A model generated the notes under the pieces. The model ran no database searches. It was not told the DNA's origin and saw nothing but the letters and a program-made list of their open reading frames with translations. Shown here one piece after another: positions 25,760-33,841 of a stretch of 64,000 nucleotides of DNA. The stretch is from CAVUAF01 sp963739375 (lineage in GTDB: Bacteria > Acidobacteriota > Terriglobia > Terriglobales > Acidobacteriaceae), in NCBI GenBank assembly GCA_963739375.1, contig CAVUAF010000014.1, positions 186,001 through 250,000 of the forward strand, given 5' to 3'. Position 1 is the first letter of the stretch, and each line of letters opens with the position of its first letter. The position numbers were made by a program, and so were the translations under genes.

Positions 25760-25824
25760 CCTGTCAAGGGCCGAAGAGCGCCACTTTCCCGCCACCCCGC
25801 TGATTCGGCGGCAAATATATTGCG
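25760..25824. repeat. Right copy of the direct repeat flanking the DUF3800 gene
   Basis: Begins CCTGTCAAGGGCC, contains CACCCCGCTGATTCGGCGGC and ends AAATATATTGCG. Same orientation as 24565-24630. Confidence 0.7.
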
Positions 25825-25963
25825 GCACACTTTTTCCCATTGCCCCCCTCGAATTTGCTACGCTGGTAATTGCAGCGTGCGCGCAGGCGCCTTCCCCCGG
25901 GCTGCTTTCCCCTGTGCCCTTCGTGCGTCCCTTGTGCCCTTTGTGGTTCGCTTTTTCTGGTGC

Positions 25964-26119
25964 CAGCGGCCAACAGCCAGCAGCTAGCAGCCGTGTTTTC
26001 AATATTTTGCCCGCAACTCCCCTGAACTCAAGAATCTAGCGCCCGTTTCTCCCTAAATCATTGATTCCAAAGAATCCCCCCCCGGGGGGAGGGGGGTACC
26101 CCTGGGTCGAGAAACGGGC
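25964..26119. repeat. CAGCAGC-type heptamers and an 11-bp inverted repeat with G/C-tract core
   Basis: 25964-25991 is four heptamers. 26041-26051 (GCCCGTTTCTC) is the perfect reverse complement of 26109-26119. Between them lie runs of C and G and a GGGTACCCC palindrome. No gene in 25715-26137. Confidence 0.65.
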
Positions 26120-26137
26120 CACAGAAACGAGACACCC

Positions 26138-26830
26138 GTGTCTTCCCGTCTTGCCGAGGACCTGCGCGCCTACGTCCTGCGCGCCCTCTTCACGCCTCCC
26201 ACTCCCGCTTCCCTGGAGCTGCAATCCATGACCGCCTCCGCCATCCCGCGTTGCCACCACGTCATGCTCAACGGCAAGCAATGTGGCTCGGCCGCCCTGC
26301 GCGGCCAGCACTTCTGCTATTTCCACGACGGCCTGCGCCGCCGCCTCGCCGCCGCCCCCGGCCCCATCCCCGGCCGCCCCCACCTCGGCCTCGATCTTCC
26401 GCCGCTCGAAGACGGCGCCAGCGTCCAGGTCGCGCTCATGGACGTCATGCGCGCCCTCATCGACGACCGCATTGACTCGCGCAAGGCCGCCCTCCTCCTC
26501 TACGGCCTCCAGACCGCCTCCGGCAACCTCAAGCGCGCCAACTTCGATCCCTGCAATCCCGTCACCACCCCGCCCGAAGAAATCGAGGCCGCCATCGCCG
26601 CTCCCTTCGATCCCGAGTCCGACGACGAAGCCGACGACGAGTCCGACGACGAAGTCGGCGACGAAACCGATCCCGAGTCCGACGCCCCACCCGCGTCCCA
26701 TCCCGAACCCGCCGCCGATCCCGAGCCCGCCGCCCATCCCGAACCCGCCGACTCCGCTACCACCGCCGATCCCGAACCCGCTTCGCTTCGAGCCCCGCCA
26801 GGGGCGACCGAGGGTAGCCCGGCGTTTTAA
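26138..26830 (+). CDS. Acidobacterial-type Cys/His small protein with acidic tail
   Basis: 230 residues from the GTG at 26138; an ATG at 26228 right before the conserved part is equally possible. The core IPRCHHVMLNGKQCGSAALR followed by GQHFCYFHDGLRRR has a CxH...C...CxxxH pattern that could bind zinc. The helical segment SVQVALMDVMRALIDDRIDS then KAALLLYGLQTASGNLKRA accompanies it. I recall similar proteins as recurrent and uncharacterised in acidobacteria. The C-terminal part is low complexity (DPESDDEADDESDDE, then HPEPAADPEPAAHPEP). The last ~15 residues (ASLRAPPGATEGSPAF) are read from a dispersed palindromic repeat, so the original stop was probably lost. Confidence 0.7.
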   Translation: MSSRLAEDLRAYVLRALFTPPTPASLELQSMTASAIPRCHHVMLNGKQCGSAALRGQHFCYFHDGLRRRLAAAPGPIPGRPHLGLDLPPLEDGASVQVALMDVMRALIDDRIDSRKAALLLYGLQTASGNLKRANFDPCNPVTTPPEEIEAAIAAPFDPESDDEADDESDDEVGDETDPESDAPPASHPEPAADPEPAAHPEPADSATTADPEPASLRAPPGATEGSPAF

Positions 26831-26837
26831 CGCCGGG
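26786..26837. repeat. 52-bp palindromic repeat, second copy
   Basis: Matches 21241-21292 over 52 bp with about five differences and contains CCCGGCGTTTTAACGCCGGG. It overlaps the 3-prime end of the preceding gene. A long REP-like unit (ATGTCATCCTGAGCGAGCGC) follows at 26856-26925. Confidence 0.8.
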
Positions 26838-26993
26838 AGACGCCCCCAGGAATGTCATCCTGAGCGAGCGCGAGGAAGTCCGCCACGGCGGACGACTGAG
26901 CGCGAGTCGAAGGATCATCCCTACTCCGCCGACGCCACCCCGCCGCTTGCTCCTTTTCCACCAATGCCCCCGTCGCCAATCTCAATTCGGCAA

Positions 26994-27021
26994 TTCCGCA
27001 CTTCGGCAATTCGGCAATGGG
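26994..27021. repeat. Left arm of a perfect 28-bp inverted repeat
   Basis: Starts TTCCGCACTTCGGCAATTCG and is the exact reverse complement of 29544-29571. The two arms bracket the gene at 27137-29512. Confidence 0.85.
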
Positions 27022-27136
27022 GAAGGTCTCCACGCTTCGGCAATTCGCTGTACCGCTGGCCCGACATTGGTGGAACAATCGTCTCGTTGCGCCGTCTACT
27101 CGGTCTAGATGGTCAGGCCCGCTCCCAGGAGGCGTT

Positions 27137-29512
27137 ATGAAAGTTGCTTCCTATGGATTGGCACTTGTGCTGCTGGTTTCGTGTGCAGCGGCGCAGCAAG
27201 CGCCGGCGGCGCAAGAGCAGCCGGGTTCGATCTCCGGCGTGGTGGTGAACTCGGAGGATAAGCCGTTGCTCAAGGCCACGGTCACCCTCGGGTCTGCCGG
27301 CGGAACGCAGACCGCGGTCACGGACGAGAGGGGCCGGTTCGCGTTCGCCAACGTCAAGCCCGGCCCCTATTCCCTGAAGGCGGAGAAGCGGGGCTACACG
27401 GTGGCTGAGCCCAACCTGCCCGGCCCGCAGCTACCACTGGCGGCGGGTGAGCGCAAGGTGGACGCCGTGGTGAAGCTGTTCGCGGCGGCGGTCATCACCG
27501 GGCGCGTGGTGAACGAGAAGGGCGAACCGGTGGTGGACGCTTTCGTTTCCGCGGTGCGACGAGCGGCTCCCGGAAGCGTGCGGACCGTGCCGCCAGAGGT
27601 GGCCACCGGGGCCGCGCCCACCCCCATCGGGGAGGCGCGGGCTGGCCTCGTGCGCGCCGACGATCGCGGCGAGTTTCGCCTCTACAGCCTGCCGCCCGGG
27701 CGCTACTACCTGAAAGTGGTCGGCGTCTCGCGGTACGCGGACGCGTTCTACCCGGCTGCGCCGCCGCTGGAAGAGGCCGCGATGCTGCTGGTCAAGCCGG
27801 GCGATGAACTGGTCGTCAACTTCGCGATGCAACCAGCGGTCCCAGCCAGGGAGGCCGCAGCGGCACAGGCAAGCGCGGCGCCGGCGGGGGAACCGGCAAC
27901 GCTCGCCGGCCGGGTGGTGTCGTCGGAGGGAACACCGCTGGCGCAGGCCACGGTAATGCTCCGCTGGAACGCCGCGCGGGAGGTCGAGAACAAAGTCGCA
28001 ATCACGGACGACAAGGGCCGGTTCGAGTTTGCCAACCTCCGGGCCGGTTTTTGCTCGGTCCGTGCCCAAAAGACGGGATACACGGGGATATTGGGCTACG
28101 ACTACGTTTTCCGGCAGATCTCGGCCGGCGAACACATCGACGACGTGGTGATGAAGCTGTACGGGTCGGCGGCCATCAGCGGACGCATCCTCGATGAAGA
28201 CGGGGAGCCCATGGAAGGCGTGGAGGTCTCTTTCTATCCCCTGGACGACATTACCGGAAAGATCACCAGGGCACCTGGCAGCGTGGTCACGGATGATCGC
28301 GGCGAGTTTCGCATCCACAGCTTGTGGCCGGAAAAGTTCTGCGTGAGGGCAGTGAGCCCGCGCAACCGGGGAGACAAGATCTACCCGGCGGTGTTCTACC
28401 CGGGCACACCCTCGCTGGAGGCGGCCACCATCTTTCAGGTAAGACCTGGCGATGAACTGACCGCCAACTTCACCCTGCGGCCGGTGAAGGGAGTCGCGGT
28501 GCGTGGCCAGGTGCGCGGCGCGACTGGCGGCAGGCCCTCGGTCACGCTGCAGCAGCGGGCAAGCGACCTCATCATGATGGGGAGTAACTTCCCCCTGCCG
28601 AGCGCGATCTCCATCGCCGCGGACATAAAGGCGGACGGCAGTTTCGAACTGAAAAATGTCCCGCCCGGCAAGTACACGGTGAGGGCCATGGATCTGCCTG
28701 CGCCTAGTCCCCAAGCCACTCCGCCCCCGGCCGGCCGCCCTGTCAGCCGCCCCGTAGTCAGGGAAGGCCGCGCCGAGGTTGAGGTTGATCAGCAGGACGT
28801 GGAGGGCGTCGCGATCACGCTGGCCGAGCCGCCGGAAACGGTCACGATCAAGGGCAGGGCGCGCTGCGACTGCCAGCCGGGAGAGAAGATTCAGGTCGGG
28901 AATTTTCTGCTATCCCGCGTGGAAAGGTCCCCGTCGGGGGGGCTTCCCGGGTTTGGCATGTCGGTGCGCACGGACAACGACCTCAACTTCACGGTGGAAG
29001 CTCCGGTGGGGGCGCGGGTCTTTCTGAGCGGGCTCGCCACCGTAACCTCCGCGGCGGGGGAACCCGTGCAGGCGTACATAAAGTCTGCCTCCCTGGGAGA
29101 CGAGGATGTAGGGCAAGCGGAGTTCACGATCGCCCGCGGCATGGCCGCCACGCCGCTGGACGTGGTCTTCAGCCCGTCCTGCCCCCGGATCGACGGCGTG
29201 GTGGTAGATGCGGACAACAAGCCGGTGGCGAATGCCCAAGTTACCGGCGTCCCGGAGGAGCGTTTCCGCAACCGTTTTGGCAGCTCCAGCTATTACCTGA
29301 CCGAGCAAACCAATCCTAAGGGCGAGTTCAGCATAAGGTACGCACGGCCGGGCGAATATACCCTGTTCGCGGTGGAGGGCGAGCCCGGACTCAAGTTCGT
29401 GCTCGTCAATGACGCCTTCGCTAAAAAGCATGCCGGGGAGGGCAGCAAACTCAAGGCCGAGGAGCGGCAGCGGTACAGCGTCGTGCTCCACCTGGTGAAG
29501 CTGGAAGAGTAG
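27137..29512 (+). CDS. Secreted protein with repeated carboxypeptidase-regulatory-like domains
   Basis: 791 residues from the ATG at 27137, with AGGAGG four bases upstream. The signal peptide is MKVASYGLALVLLVSCAAAQ; a Cys at position 16 gives a marginal lipobox. At least three beta-sandwich (CarboxypepD_reg/CNA-B-like) modules recur with SISGVVVNSEDKPLLKATVT, TLAGRVVSSEGTPLAQATVM and AISGRILDEDGEPMEGVEVS. Each is followed by a TDERGRFAFANVKPGPYSLK-type strand set, and another copy starts IDGVVVDADNKPVANAQVTG near 29190. These domains bind or present substrates at the cell surface and often precede TonB receptors, but no barrel is present here. Its stop codon is the first base triplet of a heptamer array. 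Confidence 0.85.
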   Translation: MKVASYGLALVLLVSCAAAQQAPAAQEQPGSISGVVVNSEDKPLLKATVTLGSAGGTQTAVTDERGRFAFANVKPGPYSLKAEKRGYTVAEPNLPGPQLPLAAGERKVDAVVKLFAAAVITGRVVNEKGEPVVDAFVSAVRRAAPGSVRTVPPEVATGAAPTPIGEARAGLVRADDRGEFRLYSLPPGRYYLKVVGVSRYADAFYPAAPPLEEAAMLLVKPGDELVVNFAMQPAVPAREAAAAQASAAPAGEPATLAGRVVSSEGTPLAQATVMLRWNAAREVENKVAITDDKGRFEFANLRAGFCSVRAQKTGYTGILGYDYVFRQISAGEHIDDVVMKLYGSAAISGRILDEDGEPMEGVEVSFYPLDDITGKITRAPGSVVTDDRGEFRIHSLWPEKFCVRAVSPRNRGDKIYPAVFYPGTPSLEAATIFQVRPGDELTANFTLRPVKGVAVRGQVRGATGGRPSVTLQQRASDLIMMGSNFPLPSAISIAADIKADGSFELKNVPPGKYTVRAMDLPAPSPQATPPPAGRPVSRPVVREGRAEVEVDQQDVEGVAITLAEPPETVTIKGRARCDCQPGEKIQVGNFLLSRVERSPSGGLPGFGMSVRTDNDLNFTVEAPVGARVFLSGLATVTSAAGEPVQAYIKSASLGDEDVGQAEFTIARGMAATPLDVVFSPSCPRIDGVVVDADNKPVANAQVTGVPEERFRNRFGSSSYYLTEQTNPKGEFSIRYARPGEYTLFAVEGEPGLKFVLVNDAFAKKHAGEGSKLKAEERQRYSVVLHLVKLEE

Positions 29513-29697
29513 CTACTAGCTGCTGGCTGCTAGCTGCTAGCTACCCATTGCCGAATTGCCGAAGTGCGGAAGTGAGAGTTTCGCGTTTCGAGTTTCAAGT
29601 TTCAAGTTTCGAGTTTCAAAACCCAGATCCCGAGCGCACAAGGGATCTGGGTTCCGCTCTTTCTGAGAACTGAGAACCGAGAACTGAGAACTGCCGT
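29510..29697. repeat. Three kinds of heptamer array plus right inverted-repeat arm
   Basis: 29510-29544: five TAGCTGC-type heptamers, including the preceding stop codon. 29544-29571: right arm of the 28-bp inverted repeat. 29578-29619: six GTTTCGA/GTTTCAA heptamers. A REP-like CCCAGATCCCGAGCGCACAA follows, then about four GAGAACT heptamers (29665-29692). Confidence 0.85.
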
Positions 29698-32600
29698 TTA
29701 CGTCCGTGGCGCCGAGGCGCCGGCGTAGGACATGCGGGCGGTGCGTTCCAGCTTGTCCCAAGCGAAGGACTTGCCTTCGAAGGCGCGCTTCAGGGTGCGG
29801 AAGAGGACGACGCTGAAGAGCTGGCGATAGACGAAGCGCTGCAGCCAGACGTCGCCCAGCAGCCACACCTGCTCTTCGGAATCGGCGCCGCGGCGTTCCA
29901 GCGCGAAGGCGATGGCGGAGGTGACGAAGTCGATGATGAGGAAGGTCAGGAAGTAGAGCAGCAGCTTGTGGAAGCTGGAAGCGTCGGCGGAGAGCGGGTG
30001 GAAGTAGCGGTCCCCGAGGTAGCTGAGGACGCCCACCACGAAGAGCAGGTCGATCATGGGCGAGACCAGGGGCAGCAGGATCTGGAAGATGAGGATGTTG
30101 GGCAGCGCCACCAGTCCCAGCACGCCTTTGCGCGCGAAGACGCCGCGGTGCTTCCACACCGACTGCAGGATGCCGAAGGACCAGCGGAAGCGCTGGCGCA
30201 TGAGGCCGCGGGCGTTGATGGGAGCCTCGGTAAAGGCGAGGGCGCGGTCCTCGTACTGCACGCGATGGCCGCGGCGGAGCAGGGCCATGGTGAGGTCGGC
30301 GTCTTCGGCGACGGTGTCGAGGTGGAAGGCGCCGGCCTCGCGCACGTAGGCGGTGCGCCAGGCGCCGAGCGCGCCGGGCACCACGCTGACCGAGCTCAGG
30401 GTGTTGAGGGCGCGGCGCTCGAAGTTCTGGCTGGTGATGTATTCCAGGGCCTGCCAGCGGGTCCAGACGTTCACCCGGTTGCCGACCTTGGCGTTGCCGG
30501 CGACGGCGGCGACGCGCTGGTCGAGGAAGTGGGGCACCAGGCGGGCGATGGCGTGGGGGGCGATGACGGTGTCGGCGTCAATGCCGATGAAAATCTCCTC
30601 GGTGACGAACTGCAGGCCGTAGTTGAGTGCCTCGGCCTTGCCGGCGTTGGCCTGGGTGAGCGCCACCACGCGCCCCAGGGCGATTTCCGGCGCAAAGGCG
30701 CGCTGCACCACGTCGAAGGTGGCGTCGGCGGAGCCATCGTCCACCACCACCACGCGCAGGCGCGGGTAGTCGGAATCCAGCGCCGCCCGCACCGTGCGCT
30801 CGATGACGGTCTCCTCGTTGAAGGCCGGAATGAGGACGGCGACCGCGGGCTGGTAATGCGCGGCCCCGGGGCCCGCGGCCGCGCGCCGTTGCCCCAGGCG
30901 GTCCAGGATGGCCGCCGCTCCCACCACGAAGAAGCGCAGGCTCATGAGCGCGTCGCCGACGAAGAAGACGAAGACGATGAACTGCACGATGGTGCGCATG
31001 CCCCAGAAGCCGGGGGCGATGAGCCACGCGGCCCAGCGTTCGCGGGCGGTGGCCAGCGGCGGCATGACCTCGGCGCGCGTCTTGTGCAGCAGGGTGGAGA
31101 CGGGAACGATGGCGAAGCCGCGGGCGCGCAACTGCGCGATGAGGAGGGGAAGGGCGCGCAGGGTCTCGCTGCGGTCGCCGCCGCCGTCGTGCAGCAGGAT
31201 GATGTTGCCGCAGTGCTGGTCGAGCGGCCGGCAGGGCGGCAGATGGGTGAGGACGCCCCAGTCCTTGTCGTAGAGGATTTCGTTGGTGCTGCGGCGGTGC
31301 GGGTACTTCTGCCAGTCGTGGGGATCGAGCTTGGCGCCGACCGAGGTGTAGCCGAGGTCCTGCACGATCTCCAGCGGGCGCACCTGGTCGTCGGTGTCGG
31401 GCTCCTGGTCCACGCCGTAGGGCGGGCGGAAGAAGACCGGCTTGGCGCCCAGCTCGCTCTCGAAGAGGCGCTCGGTGGCGTTGACCTCCAGGCCCATCCT
31501 GCGGCGCGTGACGTCGCTGATGTCGGGATGCGAGAAGGTGTGGTTGCCGAGCTCGTGGCCCTCGGCGTACATGCGCTCCAGGATGGTGTGGTAGCGCTCG
31601 GCCTCTTCGCCGATGACGAAGAAGGTGGCGGGGGCGTGGTACAGCTTGAGGACGTCGAGGATTTTCGGCGTCCAGTTCGGGTCGGGGCCGTCGTCGAAGG
31701 TGATGGCGACCTGGTCCTTGCTGGCGCCGTAGCGGGCAATCTGGTAGGGCAGCGGGTAGGCGGTGAAGGTCTCGTCGTCGATCTGGTTGGTGGTGGGATC
31801 GACGTGGATGGTGCGGGCGCCCTGCACCGGGCGCTGCTCGATGCGCAGCACCTCGCCGTCGCCTTCCATGTCCACGTCATGGCCGGGAGGGACGTCGCGC
31901 AGCAGGTCAGGGGCCTTGGGGTCGAGGGGCGCGTCCCAGATGCGCCATAGGGAGCGGTCTTCGGCGCCGAGGCGCCACAGGGCGAAGGTCTGGATGCCGA
32001 GGGCGCGGGCGGCGCGCATCTGGTTGAGCGCGGTGACGGCGTCGACGAACCACACGTCGTGGCGCACGTTCTGCTCGTCGAGGTAGGAGTAGTGCGGGTT
32101 GAGCGAGTCGGGATCGAGCTCGACGTCGGCCTCCGACTCCTGGGCGTCGAGCCACGCCTGCTGCACCGTTTCCTGGCGCGTCTCTTCCGCCGGCTGTCCC
32201 GGCGCGGGGAGGGCGAAGTTGTAGCCGTAGTTGGCGATGGAACAGATGATCTTCTCGCGCGGGGCCAGGGTGAGAGCGCGCTTCAGGGTGTCGACAAACC
32301 AGTCCTGGGCGGCGACGGGGCCGGGGGGGCCGCCGGGAAAATGCTGGTCGTAGTCCATGACGATCAGGCCGTCGGCCTGGGCGGCGATGTAAGTGAAGTC
32401 GAAATCCTCGTTGCGCGCGGGCACGCTGACGTAGAGCTTCATGCCCTTGGCGTGGAGGTCGGCGGCAAGCTCGGCAATCAGGGTGCGGTAGCCGGACTGG
32501 TTGGCGAAGGGGAAGCCCTCGAAGTCGAGGGTGAGGCCGCGGTAGGGGTCGCTGGCGAGAAAGGTGGCGACTTCCTGGCGGAGACGCACGCGGGCCGCCG

Positions 32601-33186
32601 GATTCATGACCACGGCGCCGACGTCCGCGTCCCAGTCGTTGGCGATGGGGTCGAAGTTGTTGAGCAGCGGGAAAACTTCCGTCCCCAGTCCTTCATCCCG
32701 GATGAGCTTCATCACCCGCTGGTCGAGAGGCACGACGCGGCCGTTCTGGATCACGTCGTAGAGCTTGACGTCTTCATCGACCGCCTGCAGGCGGCCGTCG
32801 GGGGTGAGCATGTGCAGCCACTCGGGAAAGAGCAGGTCAATCTGGTGGCCGTATTCCTTGAGCGAGGAGTAGCTGCCGGCGTCCCAGGTGACGTAGAAGG
32901 CGGCGCGGATTCCCTCCCCCGAATTCAGCACCACCTGGGAAGGGGCGGTGGCGGTCTTGCGGTGGGTGGCGGCCTTGCGCAGGTAGCGGTGCTTTTCGCT
33001 CTCCTTCAACGGGCGGTAGAGCGGGCGCTCCTCGGGCAGGTTGAGGCTCTCGACCTTGGTGGCGCGCACCATGCTGACGGCAAAAAAGGCGACTAGCGCC
33101 GTGGTGAACACACCCAGCACGTTCAGGGCGAGGCGCAGACGCTTCCAGCGCTTGCGCTCGGGGTCGAAGAAGATGGGTTTCGCCAT
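29698..33186 (-). CDS. Trifunctional GH18-like / NodB deacetylase / GT2 glycosyltransferase
   Basis: 1162 residues from the ATG at 33186. A short cytoplasmic start and one TM (LALNVLGVFTTALVAFFAVS) are followed by a GH18-like domain (about 90-430; LTLDFEGFPF replaces the DGxDxDxE motif, so only one acidic pair remains). Then comes a polysaccharide deacetylase domain (TFDDGPDP near 497, NHTFSHPD, FFRPPYG, ILLHDGGGDR), then a TM and a family 2 processive glycosyltransferase (VVDDGSADAT near 816, DADT, EDADL, QRFRW near 1000) with several C-terminal TMs. This order is known for predicted polysaccharide synthases making and trimming poly-N-acetylhexosamine. The product is probably a beta-linked GlcNAc polymer exported and deacetylated by one polypeptide. 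Confidence 0.9.
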   Translation of the reverse strand: MAKPIFFDPERKRWKRLRLALNVLGVFTTALVAFFAVSMVRATKVESLNLPEERPLYRPLKESEKHRYLRKAATHRKTATAPSQVVLNSGEGIRAAFYVTWDAGSYSSLKEYGHQIDLLFPEWLHMLTPDGRLQAVDEDVKLYDVIQNGRVVPLDQRVMKLIRDEGLGTEVFPLLNNFDPIANDWDADVGAVVMNPAARVRLRQEVATFLASDPYRGLTLDFEGFPFANQSGYRTLIAELAADLHAKGMKLYVSVPARNEDFDFTYIAAQADGLIVMDYDQHFPGGPPGPVAAQDWFVDTLKRALTLAPREKIICSIANYGYNFALPAPGQPAEETRQETVQQAWLDAQESEADVELDPDSLNPHYSYLDEQNVRHDVWFVDAVTALNQMRAARALGIQTFALWRLGAEDRSLWRIWDAPLDPKAPDLLRDVPPGHDVDMEGDGEVLRIEQRPVQGARTIHVDPTTNQIDDETFTAYPLPYQIARYGASKDQVAITFDDGPDPNWTPKILDVLKLYHAPATFFVIGEEAERYHTILERMYAEGHELGNHTFSHPDISDVTRRRMGLEVNATERLFESELGAKPVFFRPPYGVDQEPDTDDQVRPLEIVQDLGYTSVGAKLDPHDWQKYPHRRSTNEILYDKDWGVLTHLPPCRPLDQHCGNIILLHDGGGDRSETLRALPLLIAQLRARGFAIVPVSTLLHKTRAEVMPPLATARERWAAWLIAPGFWGMRTIVQFIVFVFFVGDALMSLRFFVVGAAAILDRLGQRRAAAGPGAAHYQPAVAVLIPAFNEETVIERTVRAALDSDYPRLRVVVVDDGSADATFDVVQRAFAPEIALGRVVALTQANAGKAEALNYGLQFVTEEIFIGIDADTVIAPHAIARLVPHFLDQRVAAVAGNAKVGNRVNVWTRWQALEYITSQNFERRALNTLSSVSVVPGALGAWRTAYVREAGAFHLDTVAEDADLTMALLRRGHRVQYEDRALAFTEAPINARGLMRQRFRWSFGILQSVWKHRGVFARKGVLGLVALPNILIFQILLPLVSPMIDLLFVVGVLSYLGDRYFHPLSADASSFHKLLLYFLTFLIIDFVTSAIAFALERRGADSEEQVWLLGDVWLQRFVYRQLFSVVLFRTLKRAFEGKSFAWDKLERTARMSYAGASAPRT

Positions 33187-33243
33187 CGGGGGGACTAGAG
33201 GCAATCGTAAGCTGGGCGCGGAGTTGGCGTCAAACCAAGAGGC

Positions 33244-33360
33244 AGTTCTCAGTTCTCAGTTCTCAGTTCTCAGTTCTCAGTTCTCAGTTCTCAGTTCTCA
33301 GTTCTCAGTTCTCAGTTCTCAGAAAACCCAGATCCCTCGCTGCGCTCGGGATGACAAAAC
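33244..33360. repeat. Eleven exact AGTTCTC heptamers plus a REP-like palindrome
   Basis: 33244-33320 is 77 bp, exactly eleven copies of AGTTCTC. It is followed by AGAAAACCCAGATCCC and TCGCTGCGCTCGGGATGACA. This is the longest array in the window. Confidence 0.95.
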
Positions 33361-33406
33361 CTAGGGGGGCGGCCGGGCTACACGTCGCGGAGCCAGCAGT
33401 CGGAAT

Positions 33407-33628
33407 CTACGACGGCTCGCCCAGGGGGGAGTCGGACATGCGGAAGCGGGTGCGGAAATGCTCGCTCAGGAACTCGATGGCGGCGCGATTTCCCTGGGGG
33501 TCTTCCTGGGTGAGATAGCGCATGGCCTCGACCAGGAGGCGCTGCCCTTCCAGGTAGCGCGGGTCGGAGTTGCGCGGCTGGCGGGGCAAGGCGCCGGGGC
33601 GGACCGGAATGGTGAAGACCTTGGCCAT
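33407..33628 (-). CDS. Small conserved-looking hypothetical protein
   Basis: 73 residues, MAKVFTIPVRPGALPRQPRN, then helical LEGQRLLVEAMRYLTQEDPQ and AAIEFLSEHFRTRFRMSDSP. No signal peptide, no known domain. The sequence has normal amino-acid composition and a clean start, and the reading frame continues upstream only through non-protein-like Arg-rich sequence. It stands alone between the polysaccharide synthase and the kinase gene. Confidence 0.6.
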   Translation of the reverse strand: MAKVFTIPVRPGALPRQPRNSDPRYLEGQRLLVEAMRYLTQEDPQGNRAAIEFLSEHFRTRFRMSDSPLGEPS

Positions 33629-33841
33629 CCTGGTGTCGGGAAAAGGTCGTTTCCCGCAGCGCAGTATAGCGAGGCGCCAATTCTGGTTCTAGAAAAAAAA
33701 CTCATGGCGGCGGGCAGCGGTGCCCGATAGCCGGGCCCATCGCGAAGGCTGATTTTGGGCGGGCGCGGGGGTTTTTAAGCTTGCCGCCAGCGGGTTGCTG
33801 CAACATAATCCTCGGACCCAAGGCGCCGGAAGATCGGTAGC

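Noticed and set aside
33244..33320. Regular tandem array resembling a CRISPR
   Set aside because: The unit is 7 bp with no spacers, so it is a simple tandem repeat. No cas genes are in the window.
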